Of a DNA stretch of 44,447 nt, positions 24,062 through 31,978 are shown one piece after another. The notes under the pieces were generated by a model. That model was not told the origin of the DNA. It was given only the letters and a program-made list of their open reading frames with translations, and did no database searches. Source of the DNA: an uncultured Rhodospirillaceae bacterium (GTDB lineage: Bacteria > Pseudomonadota > Alphaproteobacteria > Azospirillales > Azospirillaceae); NCBI GenBank assembly GCA_937927415.1, contig CALBDS010000005.1:1-44447 (forward strand), read 5' to 3'. The first letter of the stretch is position 1. Each line of letters starts with the position of its first letter. The position numbers and the translations under genes were made by a program.

Positions 24062-24742
24062 TCAGCGCCGGGGGCTGGCGCAGACGGCAAACAGGTAATG
24101 GGCCATGGGGGCGTAGCCGGTGTGGACCACCTCGTCGTTCATGGAGAACAGAAAGACGGTATGGAAATACCGTTCCATCAGCGCCTTGAAATCACGGCCC
24201 GTCTTGCAGTTTACATGCCCCTCCCGGCTGGGGGGGGAGGCGTGGGCCTGGGATTCCAGCGACGGGATGCCGGCGATCAACACCCCATGCCCGGTCAGGG
24301 AGGCGGCGATGTTGGACAAATACGCCCCCTCCCGCTCCACGGGGATGTGCTCCAGTACGTCCAGCGAATAGGCGGCGTCGAAGGGCGGCCCGTCCAGCGG
24401 ACCGTCCAGGATGTCATGGACGCGGGCTTCCATGGGCCAGCGGTCCACGGCGCGTTCCTGGATGTCGCGGATGAACAGGGGATCGAAATCGGTAACGGTC
24501 AGCGCCCCCACTTCCTGCGCCACGATGCGGGCGCCGAACCCGTCGCCGCACCCCACCTCCAGCACCCGCGCCCGTCCGCTCAGCATCTTGGCGACGAACT
24601 TGTAGCGGGACAGGGTGAACACCAGCCGCTTGGGGTCGTCGTACCAGACCTGATTGTTCATCAGCCCCAGCCGCTGGAAGCCGATGCGCTCGTGCACCTC
24701 CAGCAGGTTCATGTTCACCGGGTCGCGGGTGACGTCGGTCAC
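24062..24742 (-). CDS. SAM-dependent methyltransferase
   Basis: 226 residues from a GTG at 24742; the GTG lies 13 bases after the preceding stop with AGGA upstream, whereas the longer frame to 24841 overlaps the neighbour's coding end. VLEVGCGDGFGARIVAQ (from about residue 58) is the SAM loop, VTDFDPLFI motif II, and DAAYSLDVLEHIPVEREGAYLSNIA the family post-motif. The HVNCKTGRDFKALMERYFHTVFLFSMNDEVVHTGY end is like methyltransferases found beside sugar epimerases in LPS clusters. It is tandem with another methyltransferase gene (24756). Confidence 0.8.
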   Translation of the reverse strand: MTDVTRDPVNMNLLEVHERIGFQRLGLMNNQVWYDDPKRLVFTLSRYKFVAKMLSGRARVLEVGCGDGFGARIVAQEVGALTVTDFDPLFIRDIQERAVDRWPMEARVHDILDGPLDGPPFDAAYSLDVLEHIPVEREGAYLSNIAASLTGHGVLIAGIPSLESQAHASPPSREGHVNCKTGRDFKALMERYFHTVFLFSMNDEVVHTGYAPMAHYLFAVCASPRR

Positions 24743-24755
24743 GGATGCCGGTTCC

Positions 24756-25421
24756 TTATTCGAAGGTGATGTAGGAATAGTCGCCGGTGTAACCGGTGCG
24801 GGCGAACAGCCACTCCCATTCTTCGGGCGTGTGGAAGGCACGGCAGGTGAGCTGCCAGTACATCAGGTTCACCTTTTCCCGCTCGTTGCGGTACGCCTCG
24901 ATTACGATGTGCTTGGCGCTGCTTTTGCCCACCCGCTCAATCTCCTCCAGCGACGACCACAGGTCGGGCAGGTGGAGGTTGTGCAGCGCGTTGATGCTGA
25001 CCACGAAATCGAAGGAGTCCGTGTCAAAGGGCAGGGATTTGGCGTCGGCCACCTGCAGGAAGGGGCGCACCTCTTCCTTGGCGTTTTCGATGGCGTAGGA
25101 CGAGATGTCGATCCCCACCACCTCGCAGCCGGGCACCACCTGGGTGAATTCATAGAGCAGGAAAGCCTTGCCGCAGCCCACGTCCAGGATACGGTCGCCG
25201 GGCTTGATGCCGTAATGGCGGGCCATGTCCTCGGCCACCACCCGCCAGCGCCCATCATAGCGGTAGCCGCCGTAGCCGGTGTGCCGCTCCCCGTCCCAAT
25301 AATCCTTGTCGAAGCGGCAGGCGATTTCGGCGCAGGCGGCCTTGTCGTGTTCAACCACCCGCTGGACATAATCGCGCTTGGTGGATTTGTGGACCTTGGA
25401 GATGAAATCGACGTACGCCAT
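24756..25421 (-). CDS. SAM-dependent methyltransferase
   Basis: 221 residues. DRILDVGCGKAFLLYEF (about residues 76-92) is motif I, VVGIDISSYAI motif II, and DSFDFVVSINALHNLHLPDLWSSLEEIERVG motif III onward. The N-terminus with YWDGERHTGYGGYRYDGRW precedes the SAM fold and recurs in methyltransferases that sit beside nucleotide-sugar epimerases. The start is 3 bases after the stop of the epimerase gene, implying coupling and a shared pathway. Substrate unknown. Confidence 0.82.
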   Translation of the reverse strand: MAYVDFISKVHKSTKRDYVQRVVEHDKAACAEIACRFDKDYWDGERHTGYGGYRYDGRWRVVAEDMARHYGIKPGDRILDVGCGKAFLLYEFTQVVPGCEVVGIDISSYAIENAKEEVRPFLQVADAKSLPFDTDSFDFVVSINALHNLHLPDLWSSLEEIERVGKSSAKHIVIEAYRNEREKVNLMYWQLTCRAFHTPEEWEWLFARTGYTGDYSYITFE

Positions 25422-25424
25422 GGA

Positions 25425-26417
25425 TCAGGCCTTGTGCTGGTATTCGTGGGGAAGGGTGCGGATCGTGTCCCAATGGGCATCGATCCACGACACCACCTCG
25501 CCCAGCCCCTCGTCCAGCGTGACACGGGGCGCCCAGCCGAAGCTCTGGCGGGCCTTGGTGGAATCAATGACATAGGCGGCGTCCTGCCCCGGCCGTTCGT
25601 CCACGGTTTCGGTGCAATCCTCGAACCGCCGGCCCATGCGCTCGCAGATGATGCGGACCACGTCGCGCACGGCGATGCCGCCATCGGGGGACAGGTGGTA
25701 CACCTCCCCCGGCGCGCCATGGTGCAGGATGGCCCGTTCGCCCTCCGACACGTCGCGGATGTGGATGTAGGATTTGACCGCCGTGCCGCCACCGTGGAGT
25801 TGGATCTTACGGCCCAGCTTCAGATAGATCGCCGTCCGGCAGATGATCTTGAACAGCTGCTGGCGGGCGCCATAGACGTTGGTCGCCCGCACCGTCACCA
25901 CCGGAAAGCCGAACTGTTTGTGGAACACGCCCAGAAGCTGGTCGGCCGCCGCCTTGGACGCGGCATAGGGGGTGCTGGGGTTGAGCGGCGCCTCTTCCGT
26001 CACCCGGCCCACGCAGGTGCCGTAGGCTTCGGGCGAGGACACATGCAGGTAGCGCGACAGGTAATCGCGCCGGCGCAGGTGGTTGACCATCCGCGCCAGG
26101 GCCACGGTGTTGGTCTGGTACCAGTGTTCCGGGTGGTCCCAGCTCGGCGCCACCTCGCTTTGGGCGGCGAAATTGACGATGTGTTCCGGCTGTTCCGCAT
26201 CCAGCTCCGCCAACAGCGCGTCCATGTCCCGGTTCAGGTCGGCCTGGACGAAGCGCACCGCCCCGGCGTTGGGGTGGCCGCGGTAGCGCAGGAACAGGTC
26301 GGGGCGTTCGGGGGAACGGCTGACGGCCAGCACCCGCACCCCCGGCTCGTCGAGCAGGCGGGCGATGAAATCCTGGCCGGAAAAGGCATTGCTGCCGATC
26401 ACGCAATAGGTGGTCAT
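25425..26417 (-). CDS. NAD-dependent sugar epimerase/4,6-dehydratase (extended SDR)
   Basis: 330 residues. The dinucleotide loop is GSNAFSG (residues 8-14). The active site has SSPEAYG (127-133) and Y151/K155 in YAASK. The S-P-E order resembles 'STPEVYG' dehydratases of the RmlB/GMD group more than GalE-type epimerases, so a 4,6-dehydration of a nucleotide sugar is plausible and would give the keto sugar needed by the aminotransferase at 6095. VRATNVYGARQQLFKII and SYIHIRDVSEG are typical substrate segments. It sits between the APH-type kinase (14 bases upstream) and a methyltransferase (3 bases downstream). Confidence 0.83.
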   Translation of the reverse strand: MTTYCVIGSNAFSGQDFIARLLDEPGVRVLAVSRSPERPDLFLRYRGHPNAGAVRFVQADLNRDMDALLAELDAEQPEHIVNFAAQSEVAPSWDHPEHWYQTNTVALARMVNHLRRRDYLSRYLHVSSPEAYGTCVGRVTEEAPLNPSTPYAASKAAADQLLGVFHKQFGFPVVTVRATNVYGARQQLFKIICRTAIYLKLGRKIQLHGGGTAVKSYIHIRDVSEGERAILHHGAPGEVYHLSPDGGIAVRDVVRIICERMGRRFEDCTETVDERPGQDAAYVIDSTKARQSFGWAPRVTLDEGLGEVVSWIDAHWDTIRTLPHEYQHKA

Positions 26418-26431
26418 GCCGGTCCTTATGC

Positions 26432-27439
26432 CTAGAAAGCGGGGAGGGTGGCAAGCCGGGCCAGCATGGCGCGGGCCTTGTCCAACTGGCGGTGCAGGCG
26501 GACGTCGGTCTCGGCTGCGGCTTCATGCCCGGCGGAAAAGGCGCGGCGGCTGCCGCCCGTGGGCAGGAAGTCATTGAGCAGGATCGCCACCCATTTCAGC
26601 GCGTAGAGTGGGAACAGGGCGTCGCAGCGCCGGGCCACGCGCTCCGGCTCGGGGAACAGGGCGGCAATGCGGTCGCGGAAGGCGGGGTAGAGATCCAAGG
26701 GCACCGGCACCGCCGGCTGGTGGAAGAAATCCCCCACCAGCTTGGCCGGATCGTCCCAGCCGGCGTATTCGAAATCGATGAACACGGCCCGCCCGCCGGT
26801 GTCCACCAGCGCGTTGTGGAAGCCGAAATCCGATGGCGACAGGCAGCGGCACTCGAAAGGCAGCGGGCCACCGGTGTCCGGCAAAACCGCGGCGGCGAGA
26901 AAGCGGGGCATGGCTTCGTCCCGGACCAGACGGGATGCTTCGGCGTGCCGCGGAGTCCGGGGGGGCAGGGCGGTCAGCCGGGTCAAGCGGCGTTCCACCG
27001 TCGCCCGGTGGGCCGCCGGGGTGAAGCACGCCTCCGACCCCGGCGGCAGGTGGACCGCATCGGCCCGCAAGGTCTGCAGGGCTTCGACGAAGCCTGCGGC
27101 CTGATCCACCAGTGCCCGATCGGCTGCCGCCGGGCGGGTGCCGGGAGCCAAATCATAAAGCGCCATATGCCGGGCGTGATCGGCGGCCAGGGGCCGGGGC
27201 ACGCAGCGGATACCGCCGCTCCACACGATGGTGAGAAAGCCGTACTCGGTCCCCAACCGGTCGCGGGGATCGTCGGGGTGGTGAAAATAGACCTTCAGCA
27301 CCGCCGGGCCGCTGGCGGTGACGGCACGGAACACCCGGTTGTTGGCTCCGCCGGCCAGGGGGATCAGCGTTTCCAGCCGGCCCAGCCCCGCCTGTTCCGT
27401 CAGCCGGGCGGCGTCGGCATGAGGAACCCCGGCGGTCAT
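26432..27439 (-). CDS. Aminoglycoside phosphotransferase/choline-kinase-fold sugar kinase
   Basis: 335 residues from the ATG at 27439, which overlaps the HAD stop by 4 bases (ATGA). The N-terminal lobe has LAGGANNRVFRAV (nucleotide loop) and AVLKVYF with the ATP-contacting lysine. The catalytic loop is SPSDFGFHNAL, with Asp and Asn in the usual places, and VFIDFEYAGWDDPAKLVGDF is the metal-binding segment. Members of this group in glycan clusters phosphorylate small alcohols or sugars rather than antibiotics; the paired HAD phosphatase and cytidylyltransferases elsewhere suggest a phospho-sugar or phospho-alditol intermediate. A resistance role is unlikely in this context. Confidence 0.75.
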   Translation of the reverse strand: MTAGVPHADAARLTEQAGLGRLETLIPLAGGANNRVFRAVTASGPAVLKVYFHHPDDPRDRLGTEYGFLTIVWSGGIRCVPRPLAADHARHMALYDLAPGTRPAAADRALVDQAAGFVEALQTLRADAVHLPPGSEACFTPAAHRATVERRLTRLTALPPRTPRHAEASRLVRDEAMPRFLAAAVLPDTGGPLPFECRCLSPSDFGFHNALVDTGGRAVFIDFEYAGWDDPAKLVGDFFHQPAVPVPLDLYPAFRDRIAALFPEPERVARRCDALFPLYALKWVAILLNDFLPTGGSRRAFSAGHEAAAETDVRLHRQLDKARAMLARLATLPAF

Positions 27440-28062
27440 GCCCGCGCGCCGGACGGGGGCGGCAGGACCAGGGCCGCCATTTCCCCCCAATGGCCCGCGC
27501 GTTCGCAGCCCGCGGGTGTATCGCCGGTGGCGTGGGGGTCGAAATGGATGCGCCGGACGCCCGCCGGAAAGCCGGGTTCGCCAAGGAATTCCGGTAGATC
27601 GTCGATGAAGACCGAACAGGACAGGGCGCCGATGCGGGCCAGCTTGCCGGTCTTGGCCGGTTCGAAGAACACCCGCGCCGGGTCCAGCCCGATATCGGGA
27701 TCGTCGAAAACCCCCAACCGTTCCAGCCAGCCGCGGGCAGCGGCGTGAAGATCATAAGCCGGCCCGGCGAAAGGATGGCGGGTCTTGTGGCTGACCACCG
27801 CCACCGGCACGCCCGCCGACCGGCACAGGCGCAGGAAATCCAGCAATCCGGGAAAGGCCGGGGCCAGATGAATGCGGGCGCCGTACACCAGCCCTTGCAG
27901 GGCGGTCCAGTCGTCCTCGCGCCCCGCCGCGCGCAGCCAGTCGCGCACCGCCCCCTTGCTCCGCCCCGTCGTGGGAGGAATCATCCCCTCGGCGACGGCG
28001 ATCCGATGAAACACGTTGTCGTAACAGGCGATGGTGTTGTCGAAATCGATGCCGATCATCAC
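27436..28062 (-). CDS. HAD-superfamily phosphatase
   Basis: 208 residues. Motif I is IDFDNTIAC with the nucleophile D6 and the acid D8, motif II VAVVSHKT, motif III lysine in EPAKTGKL, and motif IV SVFIDDLPEF. A cap insert lies between motifs I and II (residues 12-75). The Asn after the second Asp of motif I (DFDNT) is common in HAD enzymes of capsule and LPS clusters. Its tight coupling to the downstream kinase (4-base overlap) suggests two steps of one phosphate-handling route. Confidence 0.82.
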   Translation of the reverse strand: MMIGIDFDNTIACYDNVFHRIAVAEGMIPPTTGRSKGAVRDWLRAAGREDDWTALQGLVYGARIHLAPAFPGLLDFLRLCRSAGVPVAVVSHKTRHPFAGPAYDLHAAARGWLERLGVFDDPDIGLDPARVFFEPAKTGKLARIGALSCSVFIDDLPEFLGEPGFPAGVRRIHFDPHATGDTPAGCERAGHWGEMAALVLPPPSGARA

Positions 28063-28108
28063 AGTCCCGCTTCGCCCTGGGCCGCTGGTTTCGCCCGCCG
28101 GACAGCCG

Positions 28109-29392
28109 TCAGAGCCGCCAGATGTCGATGGCGTCGGGTCGGCCCCGCCGGTCCAGGCAGGAACGGACGTCCACCACCAGTCCGGCCCCGCCGGTCAGCA
28201 GCGCGCTCAGGCCGCTCCACGGCAAGGTGCGGTAATCGCGGTGGGCCACCGCCAGGATCACCGCGTCCGCCGGTTCCAGCGCGTCGAACGGCACCAGATC
28301 CAGCCCGTGTTCGTGGCGGGTCTGTTCGGGATCGGCCAGGGGATCGCTGACCTGTACCCGCACGCCGAAGCTTTCCAGCTCATGCACGATGTCGATGACG
28401 CGGGTGTTGCGGATGTCGGGCACATCCTCCTTGAAGGTCAGGCCCAGGACCGTCACCGTCTGCGGGCGGGTGCCGTGGCGCAGCAGATGCTTGACCGTTT
28501 CCCGCGCGATCAGCAGGCCCATGCCGTCGTTGATCCGCCGCCCGGCCAGGATCACCTCCGGGTGATAGCCGAACTGCTCGGCCCGGTGGGTCAGGTAATA
28601 GGGATCGACCCCGATGCAGTGGCCCCCCACCAGCCCCGGCGTAAAGGGCAGGAAGTTCCATTTGGTGCCGGCGGCGGCCAGCACGTCGTGGGTGTCGATG
28701 CCCAGCCGCTGAAAGATGATCGACAGCTCGTTCATCAGTGCGATGTTCAGATCCCGCTGGGTGTTCTCGATCACCTTGGCGGCTTCGGCGACGGCGATGG
28801 ACGGGGCGCGGTGGATGCCGGCCTTGACCACGCTGCCATAGACCGCGGCCACCACGTCCAGCGTGGCGTCGTCGGACCCGGACACCACCTTGGTGATGGT
28901 TTCGAAACGGTGCAGGCGGTCGCCGGGGTTGATGCGTTCGGGGGAATAGCCGACGCCGAAATCCCGGCCCAGGCGCAGACCGGATTCCGCCTCCAGGATC
29001 GGGACGCAATCCTCTTCGGTGGCGCCGGGATAGACCGTGGATTCATAAACCACGATGGAGCCGGGTTTCATGTGCCGGCCCACCGTTTTCGACGCCGCCA
29101 GCAGCGGCCCCAGATCGGGGCGCTTGGTGGCGGTGATGGGGGTGGGGACAGTGACGATGTAAAAATCGGCATCGCCCAGCCGGGCGGGGTCGCTGGTCAG
29201 GTCCAGGGTGACGGCGGCCAGTTCATCGGCACCGATTTCGCCGGTGCGGTCATGGCCGCCCGCCAGTTCCCGGATGCGTTCGGGATCGATGTCGAAGGCG
29301 ATGACGGAACCGTGGTGCGCGGCCATCGCCACGGCGACGGGCAAACCCACGTAACCCAGGCCGATGACGGCGACGCGGCGGGGCGACTTCAT
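28109..29392 (-). CDS. Nucleotide-sugar dehydrogenase (UDP-GlcNAc/GalNAc 6-dehydrogenase type)
   Basis: 427 residues, first gene of the 29392-21740 operon. It oxidises C6 of a UDP-sugar to a uronic acid with two NAD. VAVIGLGYVGLPVA (residues 8-21) is the NAD loop; the catalytic cysteine is in LVGGHCIGVDPYYL at about residue 258; the C-terminal NAD/UDP domain has LGLTFKEDVPDIRNTRV. The FTPGLVGGHCIGVDPYYLT form is that of TviB/WbpO/WbpA-type enzymes acting on UDP-GlcNAc or UDP-GalNAc rather than UDP-Glc. The product could be the substrate of the amidotransferase at 2805. GAAACG/CGTTTC (29397-29402/29405-29410) forms a small palindrome right at the start codon, a possible operator. Confidence 0.9.
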   Translation of the reverse strand: MKSPRRVAVIGLGYVGLPVAVAMAAHHGSVIAFDIDPERIRELAGGHDRTGEIGADELAAVTLDLTSDPARLGDADFYIVTVPTPITATKRPDLGPLLAASKTVGRHMKPGSIVVYESTVYPGATEEDCVPILEAESGLRLGRDFGVGYSPERINPGDRLHRFETITKVVSGSDDATLDVVAAVYGSVVKAGIHRAPSIAVAEAAKVIENTQRDLNIALMNELSIIFQRLGIDTHDVLAAAGTKWNFLPFTPGLVGGHCIGVDPYYLTHRAEQFGYHPEVILAGRRINDGMGLLIARETVKHLLRHGTRPQTVTVLGLTFKEDVPDIRNTRVIDIVHELESFGVRVQVSDPLADPEQTRHEHGLDLVPFDALEPADAVILAVAHRDYRTLPWSGLSALLTGGAGLVVDVRSCLDRRGRPDAIDIWRL

Positions 29393-29467
29393 GCTGGAAA
29401 CGACCGTTTCTCTGTCTCTTCGTGCCGGTTTTCACCCCGGTCAGGCAGACATACCGTCACCCCTTCC

Positions 29468-29489
29468 GCTTGGCAACATTTCCCTGGGA
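29468..29489. promoter_or_regulatory. Shared 22-base motif, copy 1 (with TTTCCCTGGGAAA palindrome)
   Basis: A 22-base sequence starting GCTTGGCAACATTTCCC is repeated exactly at 41981-42002. Here it includes the 13-base palindrome TTTCCCTGGGAAA (29479-29491). Both copies lie upstream of a plus-strand glycosyltransferase gene in a divergent gap, 128 bases before the ATG at 29618 and 117 before that at 42120. It could be an operator or promoter element; no known consensus fits well. Confidence 0.5.
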
Positions 29490-29617
29490 AAGCATGGCCC
29501 CCCGTTCCGCCGTCACCCGTGTCCCGGCGGGCTTGACAGGCTTTGCCCGCGATGATGATGGTGACGCGCCCACCCGTTCCGGGAACAGGACCGCTTCCGA
29601 CGACGGAGAGGGTGTCC

Positions 29618-31177
29618 ATGAGCGAAATGACGGTGGCCGTAGCGTTTCAGGTGGCGACGGACCATCATCGGGCTGGCCGCATCGAAGAGGCGCGGGCGCT
29701 TTATAACCGCATTCTCGACGTGGCGCCGAACGAGGCCGGCGTGCTGGGCGCGCTGGCCGTGCTGGAACGTGCGGCGGGTTGGTCCGCCGTGGCGTTGGAA
29801 CTGCTGGTCCGGGCCGCCACGGCCCATCCGGACATGCCCCAGGTTCACGGGCTGATCGGTGACGTCGCCCTGTCGCTGGGCAAGACGGATATGGCGGCGG
29901 ATGCCTTCCGCGAGGCCGTGCGGCGGGAACCGGGGAACGCTTCCCTTCATCTGCGTCTGGGCGATGCGCTGCGCACGCTCAAACGCTGGAACGAGGCGTC
30001 GGCGGCCTATACCGCCGCGTCCGCCGCCGGGGCCGATCTGGAAGGGCGTGTCCCTTATCTGATGCTTCAGCAGGTGTCGGATACCAATGCCCATCTGTGC
30101 CGCGAAGTGATGCCGTCCGCCCCGTCGGTTCTGGCCTACCGCCCCATGCGCGAGGCGCGCCGGACGGCGGCCATGAACAAGCTCAAGCGATTCATGGGTC
30201 GCAAGGACGGCAAGATCCGGGTGTTGCTGGTCCTGTACGACACCGTGACCGACGCACTGCAGGATGCCTTCGATCCCGAGCGTTTCGAGATCGACGTGAT
30301 GCCGCGCTTCTTCGAGGATTCCCTGACCCTGCCGCCGGGGGTGCGGTATGATCTGCTGATCTCCACCCACCATTACATCGGCAAGGATCATTCCTTCCAG
30401 GCCTACCGCCGTTTCATCGCCGCCTATCCCGACACGTTGACCGTGGGGTGGCTGACCGACAACCATCATTGGTTCGACCGCACCTTGCTGATGGCGCAGA
30501 TGTTCGACGTGGTGGTGCCGGGGCACGAAAACAATGTGGAGTATCTGCGCACCGCCAACGATCTGGTTCTGACCTCTGCGCCGCTGTCCTGTTACCAGTG
30601 GTCACGGGGCGACGTGCAGCGTTGGTATCGGGCGCACCAGGGGCATCCCCGGTCCGATGCGCTGTACGGCGGTTTCATGTTCTATCCGGGGTACGAGCGC
30701 AACGCGGTGATCGAGGGGTGCATGGCCCGCATCCACCCCAACACCCTGACCCTGCGTCCTCACGGGACGCCGGAAAACGAAGACCCCTATTTCCGCATGA
30801 CTCCGGAAGAGCGGTTCGTGAACTGGATGGAGCACAAGGTCTGCCTGCAGGCCCCGATCTTCAACGACGTTACCTCGCGCCTGTTCGACGCGCTGGCCGC
30901 CGGGCAGATCCCCATCGTGTCCAGCGACCTTGCCGCCTTCGACCATCTGATTCCGCTGGATGTGCAGAAGAGCCTGCCCATCATCAAGTTCACGGCCACC
31001 ACCGTGGATGGGATCGAGGAAGCGTTCCGAACCGCCCTGCGTGCCTTCGATGCCGGGGGGGATGAGGGGGCGTTGCGCCGCCATCGTTATGCCGTGGAGC
31101 GGCACATGCTGATCAACACGGTACGCCAGATTTGGGGCGCGCTGGAAATGCTGGTGCCCACCGCCTGGGTGCCCTGA
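29618..31177 (+). CDS. TPR-fused glycosyltransferase-like protein
   Basis: 519 residues from the ATG at 29618 with GGAGAGG upstream; the frame reaches back to 29543. Residues 1-135 are TPR-like repeats (ATDHHRAGRIEEARALYNRILDV, LIGDVALSLGKTDMAADAFREAV). After a linker, residues 200-500 look like a GT-B transferase: IRVLLVLYDTVTDAL, VGWLTDNHHWFDRTLL, and NDVTSRLFDALAAGQIPIVSSDLAAFDHLIP, which matches the 'R.FE..A.G..+V' donor segment of Glyco_trans_1-type enzymes. No acceptor can be named. A terminator follows the stop. Confidence 0.68.
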   Translation: MSEMTVAVAFQVATDHHRAGRIEEARALYNRILDVAPNEAGVLGALAVLERAAGWSAVALELLVRAATAHPDMPQVHGLIGDVALSLGKTDMAADAFREAVRREPGNASLHLRLGDALRTLKRWNEASAAYTAASAAGADLEGRVPYLMLQQVSDTNAHLCREVMPSAPSVLAYRPMREARRTAAMNKLKRFMGRKDGKIRVLLVLYDTVTDALQDAFDPERFEIDVMPRFFEDSLTLPPGVRYDLLISTHHYIGKDHSFQAYRRFIAAYPDTLTVGWLTDNHHWFDRTLLMAQMFDVVVPGHENNVEYLRTANDLVLTSAPLSCYQWSRGDVQRWYRAHQGHPRSDALYGGFMFYPGYERNAVIEGCMARIHPNTLTLRPHGTPENEDPYFRMTPEERFVNWMEHKVCLQAPIFNDVTSRLFDALAAGQIPIVSSDLAAFDHLIPLDVQKSLPIIKFTATTVDGIEEAFRTALRAFDAGGDEGALRRHRYAVERHMLINTVRQIWGALEMLVPTAWVP

Positions 31178-31181
31178 CGCA

Positions 31182-31225
31182 CCGGGCGTTCCGTGCGTTT
31201 ATGATGAAACGCACGGAGCGCCCGG
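31182..31225. terminator. Long hairpin terminator between convergent genes
   Basis: CCGGGCGTTCCGTGCGTTT (31182-31200) and AAACGCACGGAGCGCCCGG (31207-31225) form a 19-bp stem with one G-T pair and a 6-base loop. The stem lies 4 bases after the stop of the TPR-glycosyltransferase and 33 bases before the end of the minus-strand methyltransferase, so it can serve both. A short T-run follows weakly. Confidence 0.75.
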
Positions 31226-31258
31226 GTCTTGGTTCGGCGGGGGGTATCCCGTGTCCGG

Positions 31259-31939
31259 TCAGGACAGGGTGAAGAAGCCGTTCCCCCTGGGCCAAGCCTT
31301 GGTCCAGTTTTCCTTCACCCCCTTGAAGGTGTAGGAAAAGCTGTCCACCCGCCAGCCGCACCGCTCGAACAACGCCGCCCACCATTGCGGTGTGCGGGCG
31401 GTGATGTGGGTGACGTCGCGGTCGTAGTCGGGAATCACATATCGGTCGGAATCGTCGCTGATCCCCAGGGGGATGGCTGCGAACACCCGCTTGACCCGCG
31501 GGCGGGCCTGGGTCATCAGCACGGCCAGGTCGGATTCGGCGATGTGCTTGAACACATCCTTCGAGATCATCCAGTCGTAATCCTGCTGGAAACAGCCGGG
31601 GTCGCCGCAGCTGGTGATCCGGGTGCAATGCTTGTGCACCTCGGTCGGGGCCTGATCGACGGCGTATTCCGACACGTCCACCCCATAGGCTTCCACCTCC
31701 AGGATGCGCAGCGCCTTGACCAGGAAACCCTTGGCGCAGCCGAAATCCAACACCCGCTCCCCTGCCTGGATGGGAAGCTGCTGGATGATGAAATGGGCCA
31801 TGCGCAACGTCTGTTCCGGCATCCAGGAGTAATTCATATAGCCGGAAATGCCGGTGATGGCACCGCGCTCAAAATATTCCTCGTCGTAGAACGAGGGAGC
31901 GAAGCCGGTGACGGCGTCTGACGATGGCGCGGCGCTCAT
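31259..31939 (-). CDS. SAM-dependent methyltransferase
   Basis: 226 residues. VLDFGCAKGFLVKAL (about residues 63-77) is motif I with Ala in place of the usual Gly, a variant common in small methyltransferases of polysaccharide clusters. AYGVDVSEYAVDQAP is motif II, DYDWMISKDVFKHIAESDL the post-motif. It follows the frameshifted radical SAM gene after 39 bases and belongs to that transcript. If the radical SAM gene is dead, this gene could still be translated from its own site. Confidence 0.8.
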   Translation of the reverse strand: MSAAPSSDAVTGFAPSFYDEEYFERGAITGISGYMNYSWMPEQTLRMAHFIIQQLPIQAGERVLDFGCAKGFLVKALRILEVEAYGVDVSEYAVDQAPTEVHKHCTRITSCGDPGCFQQDYDWMISKDVFKHIAESDLAVLMTQARPRVKRVFAAIPLGISDDSDRYVIPDYDRDVTHITARTPQWWAALFERCGWRVDSFSYTFKGVKENWTKAWPRGNGFFTLS

Positions 31940-31978
31940 GGTGTCCTTGATATGGGTCGGGTTGGGATATGGGGCGGG

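Noticed and set aside
26432..27439. Aminoglycoside resistance gene
   Set aside because: The fold is that of aminoglycoside phosphotransferases, but the coupling to a HAD phosphatase and sugar genes points to a small-molecule kinase of the glycan pathway.
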